This document shows positions 45,970 through 57,395 of a stretch of DNA of 64,000 nucleotides, one piece after another (the stretch's first letter is position 1; each line of letters opens with the position of its first letter). The notes under the pieces were generated by a model. That model saw only the letters and a program-made list of their open reading frames with translations, did no database searches and was not told the DNA's origin. The translations under genes and the position numbers were made by a program. Source of the DNA: Thinopyrum elongatum (taxonomy: Eukaryota; Streptophyta; Magnoliopsida; Poales; Poaceae); NCBI GenBank assembly GCA_011799875.1, contig CM022299.1, positions 209,566,070-209,630,069 of the forward strand, read 5' to 3'.

Positions 45970-46319
45970 GTTTTACTTTAGGTTTAGGACATATATGGAT
46001 ATGAGAAAGTGGTTGAGGGCTTTGGAGCATATCACTAAGCACTTTGAGCAAGTAGACCATTAAGCAACACCTCATCCCCTTTTAATAGTATTGGCTTTTC
46101 CTATGGACTCAATGTGATCTTGGATCACTAAAATAGAAAATGAAGAGTCTTGAGCTTGTGCCAATCTTTGTCCTTAGCATTTTGAAGGGGTTCCACATCC
46201 TCTTGTCCATGCCACGCCATTGTTGAACTTTCTGAAATATACTAGATGAAAATATTAGTCCAACAGGAGATATGTTGACATTAATTACCAAAATCACCCA
46301 GGAAGCACTTGTGCTTTCA

Positions 46320-46324
46320 ATCTT
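46320..46324. repeat. Target duplication of Maximus copy 2, right (ATCTT)
   Basis: Exact match to 37092-37096. The Tat-2 gag reading continues from here. Confidence 0.93.
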
Positions 46325-47172
46325 TGCACTCCTCTCACCGCCACCTCAAGCAGTGGGCGCGTGAGATAAATGCGGCCGAACCAGCAGTAGAGGCGCAGAA
46401 GCCGCTCAAGTGCTCCGATACGCCCATTTTTTTCGACACCGAGGACCACCCTGACTGCACCACTGTGGTCGGGTGTTTGCCTTTGTTGGTCTCACCAACA
46501 ATTCGCAACCTCAAGGTGACGAAAATATTGGTTGACGGTGGGGTCGGCTTGAACCTGATCTCGCCCGATGTGATCAAGAGGCTGCAAATCCCTGATGGAG
46601 ATTTCTGAGAAACTTGAACATTTCAGGGGATCAATCCGGGGAGGAGCCAACCCACCGGCAAGGTCACCTTGCCGGTCACTTTTGGGACCGAACTGAACTA
46701 CAGGACCGAGAAGGTCGTTTTCGATGTCGTCAAGATGTCATTGCCCTACAATGGCATCCTTTGTCGTCCGGCCCTGGCAAAGTTTATGGCGGCGTCACAT
46801 TACGCCTATAACACTTTGAAGATGTCGGGCTCGATGAGCATCATCACCGTCCACTCCGACAAGAAAGACGCAGTTATCTATGCCAACAAGCTCTACCGAG
46901 AGGCAGTGGCAGCATCTGTCGTCAAGGTACCTGCTCCTGCCGGCAAAGCTCTCGGGGGAGGAAAGAAGAAGAAGACCGGCAAGACCTCTGGCAAGGACTG
47001 CAGGAAGCGCACCTCTTCAGAGTGTAGGGCACCCGTCGAGGACATACCAGAGAGCTCTACCGGCAAGAGCAAGAAGACTAAGGCCTCGTCACCTATTGCG
47101 AAGCAAGTCTCCGCAAGGGAGGATGGCACTGGCGGTACTTTTATCGTAAGTGCCACCCTTGATGGAAAATAG
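46320..47172 (+). pseudogene. Tat-2 gag end and protease
   Basis: The reading resumes with HLKQWAREINAAEP, the end of gag, and enters an aspartic protease with KILVDGGVGLNLISPDVIK near 46518-46574. A stop at 46606-46608 and a shift follow, then VTFGTELNYRTEKVVFDVVK and MSLPYNGILCRPAL, the usual protease C-terminal part. In this group the active site is DGG, as here. The Lys/Ser-rich linker to 47172 resembles the spacer before RT. Confidence 0.82.
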
Positions 47173-48229
47173 GAAAGCGTGCTTGTTGCCTTCCTGCGAG
47201 GGAATATTGATGTGTTTGCATGGCAACCATTAGATAACCCCGATGTTCCCAGGGAGGTGACTGAGCACCACCTTGTTGTCTGTCCTAGTGCAAAACCCGT
47301 CAAGCAGAAGGTCAGGAAGCAGGCTTTGGAGCAGCAAGAGTTCATCGCCCAAGAAATCCAAAAACTAGATGCAGTAGGCTTGGTCAGAGGAGTGCTACAC
47401 CCAACTTGGTTAGCAAACCCAATGGTTGTTCGCAAGGCAAATAGAAAGTGGAGGCTTTGTATTAATTTCACTAACATAAACAAGGCATGCCTGAAGGGCC
47501 CCTTCCCTTTGCAGCAGATTGATCAGATTGAGGACTCCACCATCGGCTGTGACCTGCTCTCTTTTCTTGATGCCTACTCTGGTTATCATCAGATCTTCAT
47601 GGCCAAGGAAGATGGGGAGAAGACGACATTCATTACTCCATGTGGTACGTACTACTTTGTACGCATGCCTTTTGGATTAAAGAGCGCCAGAGCAACATTT
47701 GCAACAGTTGTGCAAGTTGGTTTTGTCTCTCAGCTCCACAGGAATGCGGAGGCCTACATGGATGATATAGTGGTCAAACCAGGCACAAAGATTCCCTGAT
47801 TCAAGATCTAGAAGAGACATTTGCCAATTTGCGCAAGATCAACTTGAAGCTCAACCCTAAGAAGTGTGTGTTTGGCGTCCCGTCCGGCAAGCCTCTCAGG
47901 TTCTTTGTATCTCAACGTGGAGTTGAAGCCAACCCTGACAAGATCAAAGCAATCGAGCAGTTGGAGGCACCAAAGCGCGTCAAGGACGTGAGGCGTCTTG
48001 CTGGTTGTGTGGCAGATTTAAGCAGGTTCATCTCCAAGTCAGCTGAGCGTGCCTTGCCATTTTTCAAAATTTTGAAAAAGGCAGGTCCAGTGGAATGGAC
48101 CCCTGAAGCAGGTGCTGCGCTCCAAGACTTGAAGGAGTACCTCTAGTCTCCACCAGTACTAGTTGCACCAATTCCACGAGAGTCGTTGCTGCTTTACCTA
48201 GCGGCAACCAATCAAGTGGTTAGTGCTAC
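47173..48229 (+). pseudogene. pol: Tat-2 reverse transcriptase, cut in RNase H
   Basis: RT runs from about 47179 with WRLCINFTNINKACLKGPF, FLDAYSGYHQI, MPFGLKSARATFA and the catalytic YMDD near 47756. A shift near 47800 leads to the segment with LNPKKCVFGVPSGK and SQRGVEANPDKIKAIEQ. A stop at 48144 precedes the first part of RNase H (LLLYLAATNQVVSAT), which the long-LTR Gypsy interrupts at 48230. The rest of pol must lie on the other side of that insertion, outside this window. Confidence 0.88.
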
Positions 48230-51200
48230 TGTAACCCCCTGATAATTAAGCTACAGTAATCCCATGTTAATGGTGCCATGTCATCACAATTATTGTTGCT
48301 AAATCTCACTTTGATTCAAACACAATTCAAATTTAAATTAAAGTCAAAAAATTAAAGTGTTTCAAATGTCAAAACTAAAATGTTCAAAATGTGGCAAATA
48401 TTACATAGATAATTATGGTGAAAAAACCACATTTTTATAAAGTATTTAAATATCCTAAAATAATTAAAATAGTGGCTAAAAAAATTATTTAAATGCCTTC
48501 TGAAAATTATAAAAATGCTAACTAAATTATGTAATTGCCAAACTTTTTGTGGCAGTGGTTTAATTTACAACACTAATTTAGGTACAAATTTTATATTTTA
48601 TAAAACTAAAGTAACATTGAAATAAAATAGAAAATAAATAAAAAGAAAAATCAAAACAAAAGAAACGGAAAACCTCCCCCCCGGGGGCCTTGGCCCAGCT
48701 GGCCATCAGCCGGCCGAGCCCCCCCCCCCCCCACTCATCCCCTAGCTACAGGAGGCGGGGGTGCCGTGGTGGCCATCCACGGCGCCGTGGCCGCGGTGGC
48801 GGCCATCGGTCGGCCCCCTCCCGCCTATAACCCTCCCCCCCCGATGGCCTCCCCCCCCCGCCCTCGACCCTAATCCCCCTGCCTCCTCCCTCGCACCCCC
48901 GTCCCCTCTTCCCCTGGCCGTGGACGCCCCACTCGCCCGATACCACTGCCTCACCTCGTCGGTCGCCGCCCGACGCCGCCTTCCCGTCGCCCTCATCGTC
49001 GCTCACCTCCCCAACTGGCTCCATCGAGCCTCTCCGCCCTCCTTCTCGGCAACGGAGGGTGAGGCCCCCCGTCAAACCCCTCCTCCACTTCCCATCCGTC
49101 TGGCCGCGTCCTCGCTGCGTGCCGCGCCGCTGCGCCCCTGTGCCCGCTGCCGTGGCTTGCTCCGGCCGCGTTCGATGTCCCCCTCCCCACGCGCGCTGCC
49201 CACTGCTCGCCGCTCCCGCGCCTCGCTGGCCCCGCGCGCGCCTGCCGCCTCACTCCCCTGCTCTGTTGCAGCTGCTACTGCTGCTGCCTCGCTCCCCTGC
49301 CCGCGCTGCTCTACTGCAGCTGCTGCCTCCCTTCCCCCGCTCACCCGCTAGCCCCAAGCACGCGCCTGCGCTCTCGCCCGCAGCCCCCGCCCGGCCACGC
49401 ACGCGTCCTCCGCTCCGTCCCCGCACCATCCTGCTCGCCATCGCTGCCCTACTCCGCCACAGCCCCTCTGCTGCGACTGCCTCGCTCCGCTCCGGCCGCC
49501 GCCGCCATGCCGCTGGCCTCCGGCCGCCATCGCCCATCGCTGCTGCTGGCCGACGAGGCCATGTGTGTGCGGTGTGTGTGCGTATGTGTGTGTGGCCGCA
49601 TAGGCCACTGACCAGTGGGCCCGCCCCTGTAAAAGAGTAGACAAAAAATAAATTAATTAATAAAATTAATTAGTGGATTAATTAATTAGTTGATTAATTA
49701 AATTGTTAATTAACCTAATTAACTATGTTTGTTAGTTAAAAAACAATGACACGTGGGCCCCCTGGACCGAGTTGACCAGTCAACTGGTCAACAGTTGACC
49801 TGGTCAACAGGGCACACTGTCAGCCCCTTAATACACTGTTGTGTGCACTATGCTGGGTGCACATAGCAATTTTCCTTTTATTTTTGAATAAATATTAATT
49901 TCTGAATTTTTGTAAATGTTTAAAACTTTGAAAAATCATATAAAATAATCTGTAACTCAGATGAAAATAATTTATATATGAAAGTTGCTCAGAAAAATAT
50001 AACGAATCATTTATGATATCCGCATACCTGCCACACCCCTCTAGTATAGCGAACATTGATAATTCCCCGCTGGACCAAAATACTAAAAATCACCTGGAGA
50101 TGGGAAAACATTCCCATATGTTTTCCCTCTTCGTCGGCTTCACTTAGAACTATGTTAGGTCACCCCTAGCTCTGCATATTGCCTTGTCATGCATCGTGAT
50201 GCGTCTGTTTGCTTTATATTTATTGTTTCTTCCCCTTCTTCTCTCCAATAGACACCGAGACTGATGCTGCTGCTGGGTACGACTACGGTGTCGACGACCC
50301 CTCCTTCTCGGCAGAGCTTCCAGGCAAGGAAAACCCCCTTGATCATTCCGATACCGCCTACTCTTTCCCTCTACTGCTTGCGTTAGAGTAGTGTTATTGA
50401 TACTGCCTTATCATTTGATCCTATACTGCTGCATAGCCTGTCCTTGCTACTGTTATTGATACTCTTACATGTTATCCCAAATGCTTAATATAGGTATGCT
50501 AGTATACCATCAGTGGCCCTACATTCTTGTCTGTCTGCTATGCTATACTATTGGGTCATGATCCCTTCAGGAGGTGATCACGGGTCTATATATATACATA
50601 CTATAGATGATAGATGTTGTGACTAAAGTCGGGTCAGCTCGTAGAGTACCAGCGAGTGATTCACGGACTGGGGGCTGAAAGGACATTTCTCCTGACGGCC
50701 ACCTGAGTGAATCTTTGTGGCGGAGCGATGGGGTAGGTTGAGACCACCTAGGAGAGAGGTGGGCATGGACCCTAGTCATTGTCCGCGGTTACTTCATAAT
50801 AACACGATTAACAAGATTGGATATTTGATCTGAGTTTGTCATTGAAAAATACGCGATAACCGCCACGCGGGGACAGTTATGGGCACTCGGCGTTGTACGA
50901 TTTCTCCCGAAGCTCTTCGGATGTCAGCAATTGAGCGGCAGGCGCCCGAGTGGTCCGTGTAAGCACCTACCTTGTATAAGGAGGTAGCCAGGACTGATCC
51001 CGGCCGTCCACACAACGTTTAGGAGTGCAAAGGGCGATGGGCTAAAGACCCCTGCGCACTTAGGATGTAGACTGTCTTCCGAGGTCGGGCATTACCCAGG
51101 AAAGTGTGTCCGGCCAGAGTAATCGAGCGTGTTGGGCAATGTGGTGCAGCCCTGCAGGGAAGTTATCTATTCGAATAGTTGTGTCCATGGTAATAGGACG

Positions 51201-51968
51201 ACTTGGAGTTGTATTCCGACCTCTTACAACTAAAACCGGATACTTAATAAAACAAACCTAGATAAGTGACAGATACAACCCGGTGATCGCTCCCTCACAG
51301 GGTGACAAGGAGAGGATCACCGGGTGGGATTATTGCTATACGATGGTTCTATACCATCTACTCTCTTCTACTGCTTCAAGATGGTGGCTGCCAGAAGACG
51401 TAGTCTTCGATAGGACTAGCTTCTCCCCCTTTATTCTGGCATTCTGCAGTTTAGTCCACAGATACTACCCCTTTATTGATACCGATGCATATGTAGTGTA
51501 GATCTGATGTAAGTCTTGCGAGTACTTTGGATGAGTACTCGCTGTTGCTTTGCTACCTATTTTCCCCCTATACTCGATTGCTGCGATCAGATGGCGGATC
51601 CTAGGAGCCGGATGCCACCGCAGACGACTACTACTACCCCAACGGTGCCTACTACTACATGGAGTCTGCCGACGACCAGGAGTAGTTAGGAGGCTCCTAG
51701 GCAGGAGGCCTTGCCTTTTTTATCTACGTTGATGTTTGTGCTAGCCTTCTTAAGGCATACTTATTTAACTTATGTTTGTACTCAGATATTGTTGTTTCCG
51801 CTGACTCGTTTGTATTCGATACCTCGAGGCCCCTGGCTTGTAATATAAAGCTTGTATGACTTTAATTTGTGCCTAGAGTTATGTTGTGATATCTTCCCGT
51901 GAGACTCTGATCTTGATCGTGCACATTTGCGTGTATGATTAGTGCACGATTGAATCTGGGGCGTAACA
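48230..51968 (+). repeat. 5' LTR of the plus-strand long-LTR Gypsy (3739 bp)
   Basis: It begins in the RNase H sequence of Tat-2 and ends directly before the primer-binding site. Inside are an AT-rich first part, a very GC- and C-rich block (about 48665-49630, with a run of 14 C at 48719-48732), an AATTAATT-rich stretch (49640-49730) and a final moderate-GC part. The proline- and alanine-rich frames in the GC block are compositional, not genes. The flank before it is GCTAC; the other duplication copy is not in the window. Confidence 0.82.
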
Positions 51969-51970
51969 AG

Positions 51971-51984
51971 TTGGTATCAGAGCC
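51971..51984 (+). other. Primer-binding site of the plus-strand long-LTR Gypsy
   Basis: TTGGTATCAGAGCC, complementary to the initiator tRNA-Met 3' end, two bases after the LTR. It fixes the LTR end and the element direction. Confidence 0.88.
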
Positions 51985-54710
51985 GATTGCATGTAGGAGC
52001 CCCCCTTCCAACTCCTTGGCCGAAGTTGAGTCTAGTCTTTGAAAAACTTTTACTAACATTGTTGTGGCTTACGGGCCCACATCACAAATGGGTGGTATTA
52101 GGATCTTTTATTCCTCGTCTTTACTCTGGGACTCTGATCTCTCTTCTATTCGGGTTAAATGATTTTACTAACTCTAACTTTAGGTTCTCGTAACTACTTT
52201 CTCCCGGAGAGCCCCTTCATTCCAGATGATCGCCTGCTTCACCAGAAGACTTTGAAGATACTCTCTGATGTTCTCTCGAGAACATGTGCTCATCGCATTT
52301 GCAATTCCCTTCCACCGTCAACCCCTATGGATAACTACATACACCTTTCATTCATACTTCCATTCCCAGTTGCTCTTGTTATTACAAGATACATCGAATT
52401 ATCCTCCGACTTTTAAGAATCCCCTGTACCACTGCCTTGCAGTTCCATGCCGCATGAATACCCCTACGAATAATTCTTCACACTTATCGAGGAGTTGTTC
52501 ATTACTAGTTGTTCATATGATTCACAAGATACATTGAAGTACTATTCGATCTTCTGGTAATCCTCTGCCAATTATTGCCTTGCAAATACTTGTCTACTTG
52601 CATTATGCTTGCGCTCCATATGCCTAGCAATATTCAATAGTATCCTTTGTCATCGTCATTTTGAGCCTTTGACTGGATATGTTTGTGAATGGTCGCAATC
52701 ATCAGTCGAAACTAGAATTCATCCTTTCGGCTCAGACGTCACTCCGGACCTGAGCTGGTTCTCAGCAAATCAAACCTTGATTGATGGTCGATCTATGTCT
52801 ATTCAACTTACATGTCTTTTGATCAAAGCCTCTGCTTCCGATCCCCTGATTTGGAAATCATAAATCTTTTGTATTTAAGCTTTGAAATTATCCAGTTATT
52901 TCTATAATCTGATGCTCTTGCATTATTTCTTCTTCTGGTTGAACATCGATACTCACATCAGATTCTTTGCGGTCCGCCAAACCCATTGCTGGATTATTAT
53001 ATGACAGTGTCCTTCATAATCAATAACTTTGTGAGTCTTTCCTCAGATACATAATGCCTTTGGTAAATTGTATCCTTTGCTTTGTCAACCATGCTCTGCT
53101 TTCGAGCTTGTGTTATTTACTCCTGAAGTTTGTGGTATATGTTCCTAATATGCCCCGATGGGTTGAACCAATGCCTTCCCTAATCTGTGTGAACCCAAAA
53201 AATTCTATGGGTCATACTCTACTGGTGTTATGCCAAATAAGATTTCAACACTACAACTTCATCGAAAGCGAGAAGTGAATGAAAGGTTATGCATTGGAGA
53301 AGTGGGAGTCGACCTTGAACTTTGTGTTCATGCCCATGGACACGATGTAGATCTTATCATGGAAGCTTCCCTTAAAATTAATTATCTCCTTGGTATAAGT
53401 TCATCTTATATCTGGGATTTGGTCTTTTGCAACCATGATTCCGACCATATTGTTCTTCATTGGTCCCATTTCTCGGACAAGTTATAGTACTTGTCTTCTG
53501 CAGATCAATACACATGTCCAACCTCTATTGTACTCTACCTTCGAGTATTACCCTCTCGTATCTCGATAATATCACCGAACTATGCTGCTTATTAGGAGTC
53601 TTCATCAAGTATTATTTCTCACCGATTCCAATTTTCCTGGGTTCTGAGTTGTTAGTCACTCGAAGACACCGATAACTAAATCGAGTCCGCACTGCGATTC
53701 AACAACTCTTAGTAATCTTCATTACTTATGAGTTTGTACTCGATCATGTCATTCCTAGTCGATTGACTACATCATCATCATGCTAAAGCTTGACCGTGCT
53801 ATCTATGTCCTTCATTCCCCAGAACACAATTCCAATAGTACGCTAAGCTACATCGAGCTTTCAAACATCATATTGTTCGTCTTGAAAGGCAATTATGATT
53901 CTGAGCTTGCAATCTTATCTGTTGTTCCGGTATCCTTTTTGCTTCACCATTTCTTTTTCTAGATGTTGATGTTGCTTGATTGCATCCTCTTGAAACCTCT
54001 CGACAAAATGTGTCGTGATCATTGTCAATATTTTGACTTCTTCCAAGTTGTGAATCGGATTCTTGATGAGAAATTCCATGTTTGCCCCTCGATGATTTGT
54101 GTTACCATCGACCACATCCATGATTTCCTTCCAAACACAGACTTGGTCTTGTTTTGATTGAACCTTAAGTTCCTTGCTATCTAGCTTATGTTATGTTCTA
54201 CCTTGGAGTATTACCATCTATTATGTGAAGAATGTCGTGAGAATTTCAACACCTCTTAAGAATTCTTGATACAAGTGATACTTATCGCCATTACCATTCT
54301 TTTCTTGGTCCCCGTATTGCTTCTAACCGGAATTCCGACAAATGGACTGGGATGTGTAAATTCAAAACTTCTAGCAACCCTATTGCTTGTAAGTTATGAA
54401 TGATAGTTTCATTCTTCTTGTGTTGGTTATTGAATCAGCATTCTAACATTGATCCTGCTACCCAGTCCAGATTTCTGGGTGCACTTTTCGATCAATGTTT
54501 AATTGTGGATGTTTTCCTTGAGCATACGTCAGTATATCATTTGATCTAGAAAATGCTATCTCCTTGTTCATATAATTTTGGAAATACATCCTTATTGAAA
54601 TTTCGATGGATTGTTACTGAGCCCATCGGCCACATCCTCATCTTTTCCATGATGAAATTGTACAAGCTGTTCTAGTAGTTCCTGCTGGATCCCTTGTGTT
54701 TCCAAACTCT
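51985..54710 (+). other. Interior of the long-LTR Gypsy, no gene seen
   Basis: T- and C-rich sequence with many short frames and no retroviral motif on either strand. It looks like the non-coding interior of a LARD-type element. The exact right limit near 54711 is where sequence matching the Athila LTR starts. Confidence 0.6.
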
Positions 54711-55286
54711 GATAAATCTCATCCAACTCCATCACCGTCCAGCAAGCCTACGAAGGAATTAGTCACTCCCAGTGGTGAGCATCATGAAATTGGTGATGAA
54801 GAAGGGTTGGTGATGATGATGGCGATGAATCCCACTCTCCGGAGCCCCGAACGAACTCCAAATCTGGCCTCCTGATGAAGAACAGGAGGTGGAGGCGGCT
54901 TCATATCGTAAAACATGATGAGATTTGTTCTCCTATTTTTCCTCGGGGAAAAGGAATTTATAGGCTTGAGATTAGGGTCGGCGGACCCACGTGGGCCCCA
55001 CAAGGCAACTAGGCACGCCTCGGGGGTGGCCGCGCCTGTTGCCTTGTGGGCAACAGGTGGCCCCCTCTGGTGGGTCTTGGCTCCAGTATTTTTTGTATAT
55101 TCCATAAAAAATCTCCAGAAATTTTTGTTCAATTCCGAGAACTTTTATTTCTACACAAAAAACAACACCATGGTAGTTTTGCTGAAAATAGCGTCAGTCT
55201 GGGTTAGTTTCATTCAAATCATGCAAATTAGAGTCCAAAACAAGAGCGAAAGTGTTTGGAAAAGTAGATACAACAGAGATGTATCA
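54711..55286 (-). repeat. Truncated 3' LTR of Athila fragment 2
   Basis: On the minus strand it begins TGATACATCTCTGTTGTATC at 55286 and proceeds as the Sabrina/WHAM-type LTR. The match stops after about 575 bases near GGATGAGATTTATCA. A TATA box is at 54955-54963. The missing two thirds point to a deletion at this junction. Confidence 0.75.
54955..54963 (-). promoter_or_regulatory. TATA box of the truncated Athila LTR
   Basis: On the minus strand CTATAAATT, about 325 bases after the LTR start, within the preserved part. Confidence 0.55.
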
Positions 55287-55300
55287 ACTCGCCCAAGCTT
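55287..55300 (-). other. Polypurine tract of Athila fragment 2
   Basis: On the minus strand AAGCTTGGGCGAGT abuts the LTR. The usual form in these elements is AAGCTTGGGGGAG, so one purine has decayed. Confidence 0.75.
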
Positions 55301-57395
55301 AACTCATTGCTTGTCCTCAAGCAATTCAGTTGACAAACTGAAAGTGATAAAGAAAAACTTTTACGAACTCGTTTGTTCTTGTATCCGTATATAAGCTTAA
55401 ATAGCACCCAAGTTTTCAGCAAAGATCATGAACTAACCATGCAAATGATAACACTTAGAAATTATATTTACTCATATCAATGGCACAATCAACTAGTGAG
55501 CAATAATAACATATCTCAAATGCCAACACTTTGTCAAAACAATCATGATATAATATGATAACATGGTATCTTGCTAGCCCTTTCTGACACCGCAAAACAT
55601 AAATGTAGAGCACCTCCAAATTTCAAGCAACGTCTAAACATTGTAATTCATGGTAGAAGAGATCCAGTCATGATGCACACAATATTAACTATACACAATG
55701 CATAAAAATGACAATAGTGCTCTCAGGACTAGTGCTTTAATTGAGAAGGTGATGACTCAATAATAAAAGTAAATAACGTAAAAGTAAATGGATAGGCCCT
55801 TCACAGAGGGAAGCGGAGATTTGCAGAGGTGCCAGAGCTTGAAGCTTTAATCAGAGATAAATGCAATTTTGAGAGGCATGCCTTTCCTGTCAATGTCACG
55901 ACCGAGATTTCCAATATCTTCCATGCTAAACACATTATCGGCGGTTCCCAAGCAGAAAAGTATAGTTTACTCCCCCCTCAGCCAAGAAACACAAGCCATG
56001 GCTAGCCGAATTCACACGTGCCCTTCATACTAACAATTTTCTAGGGGAGTTTGTTGCATTATATATTTTTTCATTTTGATTATAGGACTGAGCATCCCAA
56101 TTACCAGCCTCTCTCATGCAATGACAGGTGAATAAACACCCACGGTGAGAATAACCCGCTTAGCATGGAAGATATTGACCGCCCCTGTCGCTCCATGAGT
56201 GGTACAGGCACAAAAAACAGATGATTATTTGAAGGATTAGAAGTGGCACGTGCAAATTTACTTGGAATGGCAGAGTAATACTGCATATAGGTAGATATAG
56301 TGGACCCATCTGGAACAACTTTGGTTTAGGGATTTGGATGCACAAGTAGTATCCCCGTTAAGTACATGCGAAGGCTAGCAAATAGATTGAGAAGCGACCA
56401 ACTAGAGAGCGATAACGGTCATAATCATGCATTGTGAATAAGTAACATTGAATACTACCATGAGTAGGGTATAAACACCATGAACATAAATATCGTGGAG
56501 GCTATGTTGGTTTTGAATCAACTACATGTGTGAACATGTGCCAAGTCAAGCCACTTGAAACATTAACAGGAGGATAACATACTAACATACTACGTCATAA
56601 CCATTTTAATGCATGTTGACATTCAAGATAAATCATTATCCACTCCTAGCTACTTAAGCATGGCATGAGCAACTATAATCTCTAATTGTCATCATAAACA
56701 TGTTTACTCATAATATGTTGAATCATGGATACTGAGTTAAACATATTTACAAAAACAAAAACAAGTAGAGTTCATACCCGCTTTTCTTTTCCACAGTCAC
56801 TTCATCAAATCATCGTCTTTATTTCCTTTCACTTGAACGACAGAATGATATGAAAATAATAATAGTGCCAGAGTGTCGTGGACTAAGCTGGAATCTGCAA
56901 ACATTTTATTCAATGGAGAAGACAAGGTAATATTGGCTCTTCGTTAGATCAACAATAATGCATATGAGAGCCACTCAACATTTTCATCGTGGTCTTCTCC
57001 TTACGATGACTCAATGAAATGAAAAGAATTTCAGAGAAACACGCTAAAATATTTTTGGAGTTTTTAGTTTTTTTTTTGAAGAAAGCAAATTAACGAAGGG
57101 AAAACAAAAAAAGAAAGAAAAACTATTTACATGGGAAAGCTCCGAACAAGCAAAAGAAGAAATGAGAAATCTTTTTGGGTTTTCTTTTAATACTACAAAC
57201 TAACTAAACAAGAAAGAAAAACTAAAAAGAAGTGAGAAATATTTTTGGGTTTTTCAAAGTTCTTCAAACACACAAGACGAAAGCGAAAACAAAACTAACA
57301 TGGATTATACAATGAAAGATGATGAACACCGACAACTGAAATGAAATGTGTGAACATGAATGTAATGTCAGTGATAAATACGTACTCCCCCAAGC
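55301..57395 (-). other. 3' non-coding region of Athila fragment 2
   Basis: AT-rich, no coding sequence. It carries blocks I know from other Triticeae Athila elements, such as AACTCATTGCTTGTCCTCAA next to the polypurine tract. Its upstream part aligns with 31370-31990 of fragment 1. Confidence 0.75.

Larger units (their letters stand above)
37097..46319 (-). mobile_element. Complete Maximus-like Copia, copy 2, minus strand
   Basis: A 9223-bp element inserted in the gag of Tat-2, with a perfect ATCTT duplication. The LTRs are 1669 bp (5', at 44651-46319) and 1645 bp (3', at 37097-38741). By eye they differ at just over 50 places (about 3.2%), so the age is close to that of copy 1. The polyprotein has four stops and one shift. 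It lies in inverted orientation to copy 1, with 10.6 kb between them. Confidence 0.93.
44651..46319 (-). repeat. 5' LTR of Maximus copy 2 (1669 bp)
   Basis: On the minus strand it starts at 46319 and ends CTTTCA at 44651. It contains the palindromic array at 45511-45969 and a TATA box at 45461-45468. Confidence 0.92.
34160..48229 (+). mobile_element. Tat-type Gypsy element Tat-2, left part, with nested Maximus copy 2
   Basis: In plus orientation: LTR (about 34160-34967), primer-binding site, gag (35051-37096), then after a 9.2-kb Maximus insertion the end of gag, protease and RT (46320-48229). A long-LTR Gypsy interrupts it at 48230. The rest of pol and the 3' LTR are not in the window. RT and gag style place it in or near the Tat lineage, different from Tat-1 by LTR sequence. 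Confidence 0.8.
48230..54710 (+). mobile_element. Long-LTR Gypsy, plus strand, no recognisable coding sequence
   Basis: An LTR of 3739 bp (TGTAACCCCCTG at the start, GGGGCGTAACA at the end) is followed by a tRNA-Met primer-binding site and about 2.7 kb of interior without any frame I can assign. The interior stops where a truncated minus-strand Athila LTR begins at about 54711. The 3' LTR is not seen in this orientation. The LTR tips closely resemble those of the minus-strand element at 58793-62970, so the two are related families. It is probably a large non-autonomous derivative. Confidence 0.75.

Noticed and set aside
48742..49640. Long proline-, alanine- and arginine-rich frames on both strands
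   Set aside because: They overlap in several frames on both strands, consist of low-complexity residues and lie inside the GC-rich block of an LTR. This is an effect of base composition.
51985..54710. Series of short plus-strand frames in the long-LTR Gypsy interior
   Set aside because: None exceeds about 90 codons and none has a gag, protease, RT or integrase motif, so I did not list them as genes.
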